NCBI GenBank assembly: GCA_013112715.1
Contig: JABFGB010000012.1
Location: forward strand, 62,001 to 126,000
DNA from: Chloroflexota bacterium
GTDB lineage: Bacteria; Chloroflexota; Anaerolineae; Aggregatilineales; J027
Length of the DNA stretch: 64,000 bases
Direction of reading: 5' to 3'
Part shown: piece after piece, positions 55,163 to 62,965 of the stretch
Layout of the letters: each line of letters begins with the position of its first letter
Position numbering within the stretch: the stretch's first letter is position 1
The notes under the pieces: generated by a model
Told to the model about the DNA's origin: nothing
Database searches by the model: none
Seen by the model: the letters and a program-made list of their open reading frames with translations, nothing else
Translations under genes and position numbers: made by a program

Positions 55163-55501
55163 ATGGCGGCAATTTTTCAGGCAGAAGCCGTGCGCGAAAC
55201 CATTAAACCGGGGCGCACACGCTATTTAACCCACACCAATGACCTGATGATGGTGGTCATGGATTTTTCGGACGGCCCAAGCGCCCAACCCGATCCTCCC
55301 CACAGCCATCCCCATGAGCAAATTACCTATGTGGCGTCGGGTGAGCTAGTATTCTTTGTGGGGGATACGCCCCACCAACTGAAGGCCGGGGATATGATCG
55401 CCATTCCGTCGAATGTGCCCCATACCATCCAACTCCTAACGCCAACGGTGCGGTTGATTGATACCTTTAGCCCGATCCGCGAGGATTTTTTGAAGGGATA
55501 A
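55163..55501 (+). CDS. kdgF: KdgF-like cupin, unsaturated monouronate-opening enzyme
   Basis: The ATG at 55163 has GAGGAGC upstream; a longer frame from 55124 starts inside the repeat. The 112-residue cupin has TNDLMMVVMDFSDG, the metal site PPHSHPHEQITYVASGEL, LKAGDMIAIPSNVPHTI and the ending DTFSPIREDFL. These agree with KdgF, which turns 4,5-unsaturated galacturonate from lyases into 5-keto-4-deoxyuronate for KduI. Small cupins have many roles, so the assignment rests on the motif set and its place among Ogl, KduI and KduD. Confidence 0.85.
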   Translation: MAAIFQAEAVRETIKPGRTRYLTHTNDLMMVVMDFSDGPSAQPDPPHSHPHEQITYVASGELVFFVGDTPHQLKAGDMIAIPSNVPHTIQLLTPTVRLIDTFSPIREDFLKG

Positions 55502-55508
55502 TTTGTTT

Positions 55509-56324
55509 ATGCAGGTTGATCTTTCTGGCAAGGTCGCCGTTGTCACCGGGGGTACGGGCGTACTTTGCTCACCGATGTGTGTGGCCCTTGCCGATGCAGG
55601 TGCGTCCGTTGTGGTACTCGCCCAAAATCAGACCAAAATTGATGCGCTGGTCGAGCAGATTCAGGCGAAGGGTGGCAAGGCCCTCGGCATGAGTGCCGAT
55701 GTCTTGAAAAAAGACTCGCTGGAAGTCGCCGCCAAGACCATCCTAGACACCTATGGCAAATTGGATATTTTGGTGAACGGGGCGGGGGGCAACAAACCCG
55801 GCGCGACAGCCGTCCCCGGTGAACGCAGCTTTTTTGATTTACCGGAAGATGCCCTGCGTTGGGTGTTTGATCTAAATTTCACCAGCACCCTCCTTGCCTC
55901 ACAGGTGTTTGGGCGTTATATGGCAAAACAGCCGACAGGGGTCATGATCAATTTCTCCTCAATGGCAGTCTATCAAATTCTGACGCGCGTGGTGGCCTAC
56001 AGCGCAGCAAAGGCGGCCCTCCAGAATTTTACCCAGTGGATGGCGGTTTATATGGCACGCGAACACAGCCCCGATATTCGGGTCAACGCGATTGCCCCCG
56101 GTTTCTTTTTGGGCGAGCAAAATCGCTTCCTGTTGATTGATGCCGAGACGGGCAATCTGACCCCACGTGGACAGCAGATTATTGACCATACGCCCATGCG
56201 CCGCTTTGGTGATCCGGAGGATTTGTTGGGCACGCTGTTGTGGTTGGTCAGCGACGCAGCCCGCTTTGTGACCGGGGTAGTGATTCCGGTAGATGGCGGT
56301 TGGAGCGCCTTTAGTGGCATATGA
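55509..56324 (+). CDS. uxuB: D-mannonate oxidoreductase (fructuronate reductase), SDR type
   Basis: Start at ATG 55509 (MQVDLSGKVAVVTGG). The 271-residue SDR has GGTGVLCSPMC in place of the common GxxxGxG, NGAGGNKPGA, catalytic Ser in NFSSMAVYQ and YSAAKAAL, then a long loop GFFLGEQNRFLLIDAETGNLT followed by HTPMRRFGDPEDL, which is characteristic of the YjmF/UxuB group of mannonate oxidoreductases. It reduces D-fructuronate to D-mannonate with NADH. It lies directly between the cupin and UxuA, agreeing with the pathway order. Confidence 0.87.
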   Translation: MQVDLSGKVAVVTGGTGVLCSPMCVALADAGASVVVLAQNQTKIDALVEQIQAKGGKALGMSADVLKKDSLEVAAKTILDTYGKLDILVNGAGGNKPGATAVPGERSFFDLPEDALRWVFDLNFTSTLLASQVFGRYMAKQPTGVMINFSSMAVYQILTRVVAYSAAKAALQNFTQWMAVYMAREHSPDIRVNAIAPGFFLGEQNRFLLIDAETGNLTPRGQQIIDHTPMRRFGDPEDLLGTLLWLVSDAARFVTGVVIPVDGGWSAFSGI

Positions 56325-56327
56325 GAA

Positions 56328-56424
56328 AACCCCACCCCCAACCCCTCCCCAAACCGTTAGGGAGGTGAGTAGATTTGATTTTAAGCCCTTCCCTATTGCG
56401 ATGGGGAAGGGTTTGGGATGGGGA
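56328..56424. repeat. Outer G/C-rich repeat without the palindromic insert (empty form)
   Basis: AACCCCACCCCCAACCCC runs directly into TCCCCAAACCGTTAGGGAGG and ends with AAGGGTTTGGGATGGGG. Compared with copy 1 (17052-17313), the sequence matches on both sides of the MITE-like unit but lacks that unit. The arms can pair as a long hairpin. It sits between uxuB and uxuA, 4 bp after the uxuB stop. Confidence 0.7.
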
Positions 56425-56476
56425 TAAGTTATCGAATTTAATAGTGTAATCAGATTTAACAAGAGACGAATACCTT

Positions 56477-57520
56477 ATGAAAATGACCATGCGGTGGCTC
56501 GGCGATACCGATCCGGTGCGCTTGGACTACATCGCCCAAGTACCCTGTATCAAAGGCATTGTAAGTGCGTTGGATGGCATTCCGGTGGGGGAAGTCTGGC
56601 CCATTGAGCGTCTAAAGGCCCTCCAAGCCAAAGTTGAAGCAGTCGGCCTTAAACTAGAAGTGATTGAAAGTATCCCAATCTCCGAAGCGATCAAATTAGG
56701 CCTGCCGGAACGGGACGCGCATATCGAAAATTACTGCCAGAGCATCCGGCACATGGGGGAAGTGGGCATCCCAACCTTATGTTACAACTTCATGCCGGGC
56801 TTCGATTGGATGCGCAGTAATCTGCATTACGTTCATCCCGATGGCTCGGCCAGTAGTGCCTATGTCAATGCCGACATCGAGGCATTTGACATCAGTCAAG
56901 GCATTGAAAAGCGCGTCGCGTGGACAAATGCGTTCTCCGGCGAACAATTGCAGGCCCTCATTGACCGTTACCAACAGGTGTCCGAAGATCAGCTTTTTGA
57001 AAATTTTGCCTACTTCCTCCGATGTGTGGTGCCCGTCGCGGAGGCCAGTGGGGTCTATCTCGCCCTGCATCCCGACGATCCCCCTTGGCCCATCTGGGGT
57101 CTGCCGCGTATCGTGCGTGACCAACCGACCATCCAGCGCATTTTGGATGTCGTGGCAAGTCCCTATCATGGCCTGACGTTCTGCACTGGCTCATTAGGGG
57201 CGACCCTCGACAATAATCTGCCTGCCATGATTCGCGCTTTCGCCGGACGTATCAACTTTTTCCATGCCCGCAATGTCAAAGTTACGGGGTATCATGATTT
57301 TTATGAAGTGGCCCACCCGTCCGAATGTGGCTCGGTCAATATGGAAGCGGTGATTCAGGCGCTGGTGGATATTGGCTTTACCGGCCCCATCCGGCCCGAT
57401 CATGGTCGCATGATTTGGGGCGAAACGGGCATCATGGGTTATGGCCTCCATGACCGTTCGTTGGGCGCGATGTACCTCTATGGGTTGTATCAAGGAATGA
57501 CTTATGACCGTCAATATTAA
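56477..57520 (+). CDS. uxuA: D-mannonate dehydratase
   Basis: A 347-residue UxuA: MRWLGDTDPVRLDYIAQVP, then LEVIESIPISEAIKLGL, the metal-type stretch YLALHPDDPPWPIWGLPRI, FCTGSLG, FFHARNVK and RPDHGRMIWGE near the end. It dehydrates D-mannonate to KDG. The 3' end overlaps the aldolase gene by 17 bp, so the two are coupled. The start ATG lies 152 bp after uxuB, with the repeat between. Confidence 0.95.
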   Translation: MKMTMRWLGDTDPVRLDYIAQVPCIKGIVSALDGIPVGEVWPIERLKALQAKVEAVGLKLEVIESIPISEAIKLGLPERDAHIENYCQSIRHMGEVGIPTLCYNFMPGFDWMRSNLHYVHPDGSASSAYVNADIEAFDISQGIEKRVAWTNAFSGEQLQALIDRYQQVSEDQLFENFAYFLRCVVPVAEASGVYLALHPDDPPWPIWGLPRIVRDQPTIQRILDVVASPYHGLTFCTGSLGATLDNNLPAMIRAFAGRINFFHARNVKVTGYHDFYEVAHPSECGSVNMEAVIQALVDIGFTGPIRPDHGRMIWGETGIMGYGLHDRSLGAMYLYGLYQGMTYDRQY

Positions 57521-58151
57521 AGATGGGGTGCTGAAAAATCGTCTCGTTGCCGTCATCCGTCTGGATGATCTCGCTCATTTTCAGCCCCTTGCCGAGACCT
57601 TGTTGGAAGGGGGGGTAAAAATTTTGGAGTTCACCCTCACCAATCTGGATTCGCTCAAAGCCGTCGCAGCCTTACGCCAATCCATGCCGATTTTTGACAC
57701 AGGCGAGGCCATTATCGGCATCGGGTCGGTGCGGTCACTAGATCATACCCGCCAAGCGATGGATGCCGGGGCGCAGTTTCTCGTGTCGCCGATTATGCAG
57801 TTGGAGATGGTAGCTGAATGTCAAAGACGCAACATTACCAGCGTGTGCGGTGCGTTTTCCCCTACCGAAATTGCCACTGCTGCGGCTGCCGGGGCCGATT
57901 TTGTCAAAGTGTTTCCCGCCGATACGTTGGGGCCAGCCTATTTTAAGGGCGTGTTGGCCGCCATGCCGGAACTTCGCCTTATCCCAACGGGTGGTGTGAC
58001 GCTAGAAAATCTGACCCAGTATCTCAAGGCGGGCTGTGTGGCTGTCGGCGTTGGTGGCGCGTTGATTAACCCCAAGATGATCGCCCTGCGCGATTGGGAC
58101 AGCCTCCGCCAGTTGGCCCTCCAATACCGGGAACAGGCGAACAAGCCATAA
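57504..58151 (+). CDS. eda: KDPG/KHG aldolase
   Basis: A 215-residue class I aldolase: RLVAVIRLDDLAHF, catalytic Glu in ILEFTLTN, GEAIIGIGSVRSL, Schiff-base Lys in ADFVKVFPADTLG, and the phosphate-binding LIPTGGVTLENL and VGVGGALI. The position usually occupied by a PG(V/A)xTPxE motif reads VCGAFSPTE here. It splits KDPG to pyruvate and glyceraldehyde 3-phosphate, the last step of the island. The start overlaps uxuA by 17 bp. Confidence 0.9.
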   Translation: MTVNIKDGVLKNRLVAVIRLDDLAHFQPLAETLLEGGVKILEFTLTNLDSLKAVAALRQSMPIFDTGEAIIGIGSVRSLDHTRQAMDAGAQFLVSPIMQLEMVAECQRRNITSVCGAFSPTEIATAAAAGADFVKVFPADTLGPAYFKGVLAAMPELRLIPTGGVTLENLTQYLKAGCVAVGVGGALINPKMIALRDWDSLRQLALQYREQANKP

Positions 58152-58185
58152 CAAACTTACAGCAGTTCTTATGGCATTTTTCACT

Positions 58186-58200
58186 AGATTCAGCACGGTG
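58186..58200. repeat. Degenerate interspersed repeat (ATTCAGCACGG core)
   Basis: AGATTCAGCACGGTG at this site, preceded by AGCAGTTCTTATGG (58161-58174), which matches AGCGGTTCTCATG at 60934. The pair of blocks and their roughly equal spacing recur at 60934-60988. Confidence 0.45.
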
Positions 58201-58266
58201 AATTACCCAAATCTGGTATAACATAAGAATCACTTCCATAGTTCAATTTATGCGCTATAATTATCT

Positions 58267-59232
58267 ATGATAATGCTAGTTATGGAAGATGATATTTTTA
58301 ATCTTATGTTACATCCACAACCCATCAACCCCCTCGATCAAAATCCTGCCGCGATCTTTATCGCCAGCAAACCCTCCGAACATAGCCGCCGCACCATGCA
58401 CCGCGCTCTCGATACAATAGCAAAAATGATCGCCCCCGACCTCGACGCCCTGCAATTTCAGTGGGAATATTTGCGTTATGCCCACACCGCCATGATTCGT
58501 ACCCGCTTGCTCGAACTCGACTATAAACCCGCCACCGTGAATGTTATGCTGGCAGCACTGCGAGGCGTTTTAAAGGAATGCTGGAAGTTGGGGTTGATGT
58601 CCGCCGAGGATTATCACCGCGCCGCTGATGTCCCCAATGTCAAAAACACCACCCTCCCCGCCGGACGTGAATTGACCGCCGGAGAAATTGTCGAACTCTT
58701 CCGGGCCTGTAATCTCGACACCACCCCACTCGGTATCCGTGACGCCGCCCTCATTGCGATTTTACGGACAACGGGGTTACGCCGTGCCGAGGTGGTACGA
58801 TTACAAATCAGGGATTATGCCACCTCCACCCGTCGGCTCGTCATTCATGGCAAAGGGCGCAAAGAACGGGCCGTCTATGTTCCCGAATCGGCTCGCTTCT
58901 ATCTGACCCGCTGGTTGGAAATACGCGGGGACACTGACGGGCCATTGTTGACCGTCATCCGCAAAGGCGGGCATGTGACACTGAACCCCCTCACCCCACA
59001 GAGCATCTATGACATCCTTGCCAAGCGTGCCCACCAAGCCGGGCTGCGCGATTTCAGCCCACACGATTTTCGCCGTACCTTTGCCGGGGATATGTTGGAT
59101 CGTGGTGCGGATATTGTCACAGTCGCTGGGATTTTAGGTCATGCCGATGTCAACACCACTCGCCGCTATGATCGCCGTCCCGAAGACGCCAAACGCAAAG
59201 CCGCCGATTTAATCTCCCTGCCCATGCCCTAG
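58267..59232 (+). CDS. Tyrosine recombinase (XerC/D-like integrase)
   Basis: A 321-residue recombinase; the first ATG is used but one five codons later is equally possible. An N-terminal SAM-like domain (about 25-120) is followed by the catalytic domain with Arg172 (TTGLRRAEVV), Lys197 (HGKGRKER), His266 and Arg269 (SPHDFRRT), His292 (LGHADVNTT) and Tyr301 (RRYDR). All catalytic residues are present. No adjacent transposase, tRNA or clear attachment site was found. It is convergent with the TetR gene. Confidence 0.9.
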   Translation: MIMLVMEDDIFNLMLHPQPINPLDQNPAAIFIASKPSEHSRRTMHRALDTIAKMIAPDLDALQFQWEYLRYAHTAMIRTRLLELDYKPATVNVMLAALRGVLKECWKLGLMSAEDYHRAADVPNVKNTTLPAGRELTAGEIVELFRACNLDTTPLGIRDAALIAILRTTGLRRAEVVRLQIRDYATSTRRLVIHGKGRKERAVYVPESARFYLTRWLEIRGDTDGPLLTVIRKGGHVTLNPLTPQSIYDILAKRAHQAGLRDFSPHDFRRTFAGDMLDRGADIVTVAGILGHADVNTTRRYDRRPEDAKRKAADLISLPMP

Positions 59233-59249
59233 CGAGACGAATGTTTATC

Positions 59250-59876
59250 TTATTGCAACAACAGGGTGAGCAGCGTCCGTAGTTCAGTTTCAAAATCAAT
59301 CTTTGGCAGGCTCGGTTCAGTATCGTAGATTTCTTTGGCAATCGGTGAGGGGTGTGCAAACCCTTCCAACCCCGCCACGACGATAAACAACCGCAAGAGC
59401 AGTTGTGCCCCTCCAGTTGATCGTAAGTGAAACACCTCATCAATCCGATCACCGAGACGACGCAGGTTGTCATACACCCACAATTTGTTGACACGCAGTT
59501 GTTCCGGCGGGATATTGTATTCAAAAATGATAGGCGAGAGAGCCACGAGTCGGGTAAACAGCGGTCTGGATACAAGTGAATGGACAAGCAGTTCTATAAG
59601 GCGCGATTGTGCTGGCTCATGGGTCGGCTCAATAGTCACAAGTGCCTGCTCAATTTCATCTCCCCACAGACCCCCCTGCCGCTCAAACACCTTCAAGAAA
59701 ACGTCTTCCTTTGTCTTGAAATAAAGATACACCGTTCCCTTTGCCAATCCAGCAGCACGGGCCACCTGATCCATATTGATCGCATGGTAGCCTTTCTCAA
59801 TAAGGAGGCTTTCGGCGGCGGCAATAATCTGGTCTTCACGTTCTTGTTTAGCTTCGTCACTATAGGCGCGTTTCAT
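59250..59876 (-). CDS. TetR-family repressor
   Basis: The start at 59876 (MKRAYSDEAKQEREDQII) has GGAAC upstream; longer frames would run back into the operators. The 208-residue protein has the TetR helix-turn-helix MDQVARAAGLAKGTVYLYFKTKEDVF and a helical ligand-binding domain without a recognised ligand type. It is divergent from an SDR gene, and three 13-bp operator-like repeats lie between, so it most likely represses both. Confidence 0.9.
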   Translation of the reverse strand: MKRAYSDEAKQEREDQIIAAAESLLIEKGYHAINMDQVARAAGLAKGTVYLYFKTKEDVFLKVFERQGGLWGDEIEQALVTIEPTHEPAQSRLIELLVHSLVSRPLFTRLVALSPIIFEYNIPPEQLRVNKLWVYDNLRRLGDRIDEVFHLRSTGGAQLLLRLFIVVAGLEGFAHPSPIAKEIYDTEPSLPKIDFETELRTLLTLLLQ

Positions 59877-59897
59877 GATGATGTTCCGTTTCGTTGC

Positions 59898-59968
59898 TGA
59901 CCGATAGTCACTTGACATACTGACCATCAGTCATTTATAATCCAAGTATAACAAATGACCATTGGTCA
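59898..59968. promoter_or_regulatory. Consensus promoter with three TetR-type operator repeats
   Basis: TGACCGATAGTCA (59898-59910), TGACCATCAGTCA (59921-59933) and TGACCATTGGTCA (59956-59968) share TGACC-N3-R-GTCA. The middle copy falls inside a plus-strand sigma-70 promoter, TTGACA (59912-59917), an 18-bp spacer and TATAAT (59936-59941), which serves the SDR gene. Binding there would block RNA polymerase. Confidence 0.85.
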
Positions 59969-60003
59969 TTAAAGGCTTGACGTCAAAATGGGAGAAACCA
60001 AAA

Positions 60004-60933
60004 ATGGTCGAACATTGGACACTGGATAACATGCCCGATCAAACTGGCAAAGTCGTCATCGTAACGGGTGCTACACACGGTTTGGGTTATGAAGTGGCAA
60101 AAGGCTTTGCGACCAAAAATGCCACCCTGATTCTGGCGGTTCGTAACAGGACGCTTGGGCAAGAACGGGTAGCCGAGTTTTGTCAGATCAATCCCAACGG
60201 CAAATTTGAGGTCATGTCCCTCCAATTGGATGATTTGGCGAGTGTCCACCAATTTGCCGAGGAGTTTAAAGGCAAGTATCAGCGGCTGGATGTCTTGGTC
60301 AATAACGCCGGAATCATGGCCGTGCCGTTTGGCAAAACCAAAGATGGCTTTGAGATGCACATCGGCGTCAATTATCTTGGGCATTTCGCCCTCACCGGAC
60401 TCCTGCTGCCCATCATCAAACAGACCCCCGGTGCGCGAGTGATTGCTGTTGCCAGTGAAGCGGAAAAATACGGCAATATTGAATCACTGTTGGCAGATTT
60501 TGGCTACGAAAAACGTTACGAACGTTGGATGGCCTACGGTCACAGCAAACTCGCCCAATTGATGTTCGCGTATGAACTCAATCGGCGTTTTCAGCAGCAG
60601 GGTTATCAAGCGCAGGCGATGGGTGCCCACCCCGGCTTTGCCCGCACCAATTTGCGTCTCAGCGTTATGCCAACCGAACGCAACCTCTTTCACCGCTACC
60701 TGAATGCGTTTTTTGAACTCATCTCACAGCGTCAAGAGCTTGGTGCGCTGCCTCTCTTGTTTGCTGCCGCCGCCCCCGAAGCGCAGGGTGGCGAGTATTA
60801 CGGGGTCAGCCGTCTTCAGATGTGGGGCTACCCAGCCAAAAATCACTCGTCCCGTCGCTCACATGACGAACAGCTTGCCAAGCGGCTGTGGGAAAAATCC
60901 GAAGCAGTGACGGGGGTGCATTACGAATTCTAA
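60004..60933 (+). CDS. Short-chain dehydrogenase/reductase (retinol dehydrogenase-like)
   Basis: The ATG at 60004 (MVEHWTLDNMPDQTGKVVIVTG) has GGGAGAA upstream. The 309-residue SDR has GATHGLGYE, VLVNNAGIMAVPFG, catalytic Ser/Tyr/Lys region (VIAVASEAEKY and YGHSKLAQL) and HPGFARTNL. This subgroup (RDH/WW-oxidoreductase-like) acts on diverse ketones and aldehydes. Under TetR control, it may detoxify a small molecule that is the repressor ligand; the substrate is not known. Confidence 0.87.
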   Translation: MVEHWTLDNMPDQTGKVVIVTGATHGLGYEVAKGFATKNATLILAVRNRTLGQERVAEFCQINPNGKFEVMSLQLDDLASVHQFAEEFKGKYQRLDVLVNNAGIMAVPFGKTKDGFEMHIGVNYLGHFALTGLLLPIIKQTPGARVIAVASEAEKYGNIESLLADFGYEKRYERWMAYGHSKLAQLMFAYELNRRFQQQGYQAQAMGAHPGFARTNLRLSVMPTERNLFHRYLNAFFELISQRQELGALPLLFAAAAPEAQGGEYYGVSRLQMWGYPAKNHSSRRSHDEQLAKRLWEKSEAVTGVHYEF

Positions 60934-60990
60934 AGCGGTTCTCATGTTGACCCACCCGCTTTTTACCCTAAATTCAGCACGGCGGCTTGA
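60934..60990. repeat. Degenerate interspersed repeat (ATTCAGCACGG core)
   Basis: AGCGGTTCTCATG (60934-60946) is followed after about 23 bp by AAATTCAGCACGGCGGCTT (60970-60988), then GATAGGTCAATCC. The order of blocks matches the copy at 58161-58200, and the last block matches the copy at 38520. Confidence 0.45.
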
Positions 60991-61142
60991 TAGGTCAATC
61001 CACCGTACCGATGTTTCCAGCGGTAATGATCCTGTGACGATCTCGTGATGGTGACTCTTTATACTGCATGTATATGGGTCTTGGATCAACGTCCAAGAAC
61101 TCGAGCTATAGTGAATGACGCAGATATACAAGAGGAAAACCG

Positions 61143-61958
61143 ATGAGTATCAATACCGTTGACATGGACGCCCTCAAAACACGCCACAAGGCGATGTGGA
61201 TGTCTGGCGATTACGCCAAGTTTGCCACCTACCTTTTTGAGGGAGCGATGGATTTTCTCCACCTTTGCCATATCCCCGCTGGTGCAAAAGTGTTGGATGT
61301 TGGCTGTGGAGCAGGCCAAACCGCGATACCGCTGGCTCGTAAAGGGATTCACGTTACAGGCATAGACATCGCCAGCAACCTCATTGCCGAAGCACGCAAA
61401 CGTGCAATAGCTGAGAATCTGCCCATCCAATTTGATGAAGGCGATGCCGAACAACTGCCCTATGAAGACGCCTCATTTGATATTGTGTTTAGTTTGATCG
61501 GCGCGATGTTTGCCCCCCAACCACAAAAGGTGGCTGCCGAATTCGCACGAGTCTGTCGTCCCAACGGGCGTATCATCATGGGGAATTGGACACCCAGCGG
61601 CTTTGTGGGTCAAATGTTCAAAACTATGTCCGCCCATGTCCCGCCGCCCACAGGCATCCCCTCGCCGACCTTGTGGGGCGATGAGGAAACTGTCGCTGGA
61701 CGCCTAAGCCCCTATGTCACGGATCTGCACATGACCCGCCGTTTCTATCATTTCAAATACCCCTTTAGTGTAGCAGAGGTAGTCGAATTCTTCCGTGAGT
61801 TCTACGGGCCTACTAACCGCGCCTTTAGCACGCTTGATGCCCATAAGCAGGCTGCATTACGCGCTGACTTGGAGCAGCTTTGGTCACAGCACAATCTAGC
61901 AAAAGATGGCACGGTGCTGCTCAAAGCTGAGTATCTGGAAGTGCAAGCCATCCTCTGA
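61143..61958 (+). CDS. SAM-dependent class I methyltransferase
   Basis: A 271-residue protein with motif [17 protein letters not shown] (near residue 50), an acidic motif-II region ([13 protein letters not shown]), the [23 protein letters not shown] segment typical of the UbiE/Coq5-like group (Methyltransf_11/25), and [27 protein letters not shown] precedes the ATG. The substrate is unknown. It is the third plus-strand gene after the TetR operator region, with a repeat between it and the SDR. Confidence 0.88.
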   Translation: MSINTVDMDALKTRHKAMWMSGDYAKFATYLFEGAMDFLHLCHIPAGAKVLDVGCGAGQTAIPLARKGIHVTGIDIASNLIAEARKRAIAENLPIQFDEGDAEQLPYEDASFDIVFSLIGAMFAPQPQKVAAEFARVCRPNGRIIMGNWTPSGFVGQMFKTMSAHVPPPTGIPSPTLWGDEETVAGRLSPYVTDLHMTRRFYHFKYPFSVAEVVEFFREFYGPTNRAFSTLDAHKQAALRADLEQLWSQHNLAKDGTVLLKAEYLEVQAIL

Positions 61959-62070
61959 TCCTCAATCAGAAATCAAAGTGATCGCTATAAACAGTGTCAG
62001 TCTTAGCCTACCCCCTACGAAGGGCGGGTTCATCGGCAGGTTTTAGCTCTGCCCAGCAACTGAGCAGTTT

Positions 62071-62095
62071 AAGCCTCATTTATGGGGCTTCTTTT
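62071..62095 (+). terminator. Rho-independent terminator after methyltransferase
   Basis: AAGCCTCA (62071-62078) pairs with TGGGGCTT (62083-62090) over a TTTA loop, with one G-U pair, and is followed by CTTTTCC. It ends the plus-strand transcript about 110 bp after the methyltransferase stop. Confidence 0.7.
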
Positions 62096-62103
62096 CCAGA
62101 AAT

Positions 62104-62128
62104 AGCCAGATGGTTTGACCGTCTGGCT
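62104..62128 (-). terminator. Hairpin after minus-strand membrane gene
   Basis: AGCCAGATGG (62104-62113) pairs with CCGTCTGGCT (62119-62128) over a TTTGA loop. On the minus strand it is followed by ATTTCTGG. Placed 78 bp past the end of the membrane-protein gene on that strand; a weak terminator is likely. The ATTCAGCACGG repeat lies between it and the gene. Confidence 0.5.
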
Positions 62129-62154
62129 TGGTTGAGCTGTATTTGTTTCTGGCT

Positions 62155-62180
62155 AAATTCAGCACGGTAGCTTTAGCCCC
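62155..62180. repeat. Degenerate interspersed repeat (ATTCAGCACGG core)
   Basis: AAATTCAGCACGGTAGCTTT, followed by AGCCCC, corresponds closely to the copy at 38471 (AGATTCAGCACGGTGGCTTT, then GCCCC). It lies between convergent genes. Confidence 0.45.
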
Positions 62181-62205
62181 GTGTTCTAATAGCTTGGAAA
62201 CCGAA

Positions 62206-62715
62206 CTATTGGGGTATCGCTTCATCGTGTTTGGCCTTGACCTTGACTTTGCCCTTTGATTGTTTCTCGCGCTGGCCGACGAGTACCTTGACGCCTTCGG
62301 TGATAAAACTGATGCAGATACCGAGCACGCCCAACCACAACGCAATATGCACCACTGTATCCAGCGTGTCATCTTCAAAACGGAACGGGAAAATCGAGAT
62401 CAAGGCCAGCATAGACACCAGCGAAAAGGCGTTGGTGAAAATTTGCATCAAATGGCGCAAGCGATAGGGGTCGAGGCCGAGAAGCAAGCAATTTGCCAAA
62501 ACCGTCGCCGCGCAGGATAGGTAAAAATAGGGCAGCCAATCTTCAAACTTGGCGTTGCGAATAAAACTCAGGTCCCAATCCGGCACCATACCCACCACCA
62601 CCACCCCAATCATCGTCACGACAATGGTGACAAAATACCCAATTTTCCGGCCTACGATATCCATAATGGAATCCCGTTGGGGTTTAACGACTTTCAGATT
62701 ATCATCTTGAATCAT
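62206..62715 (-). CDS. Membrane protein of unknown function
   Basis: The start at 62715 (MIQDDNLKVVKPQRDS) has GGAAGGTGATG upstream; a longer frame to 62793 has no such signal. The 169-residue protein has four hydrophobic helices at about residues 26-44, 66-83, 95-111 and 121-140, and a basic tail (GQREKQSKGKVKVKAKHDE). The hydrophobic segments are short and free of recognised motifs. No family was recognised. It is divergent from the lipoprotein gene. Confidence 0.65.
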   Translation of the reverse strand: MIQDDNLKVVKPQRDSIMDIVGRKIGYFVTIVVTMIGVVVVGMVPDWDLSFIRNAKFEDWLPYFYLSCAATVLANCLLLGLDPYRLRHLMQIFTNAFSLVSMLALISIFPFRFEDDTLDTVVHIALWLGVLGICISFITEGVKVLVGQREKQSKGKVKVKAKHDEAIPQ

Positions 62716-62965
62716 GCCTACATCACCTTCCCATACTCGAATAATTTGCGATTCTACCCTACCTCGGCGATTCTGAATCGTGCAAAAATGCACAATCTTT
62801 TGTCATACTCGCTCCTATACGAAAAAATCCCCCTGTAAGTTTTTTGTCAGATAAGGTTAGGTTTTTGTTAGTGATTCGCTTGTAGGTCGTAGCAGCGGCG
62901 TCATGCCCACTAAGTTTGAAGGCGGTACACTGGTTATAAATTGATTTAGAGAAATGGGTGTAACC

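Noticed and set aside
62716-62965. Gap between divergent membrane protein and lipoprotein genes
   Set aside because: No palindrome, promoter pair or small gene could be supported, so no feature was called.
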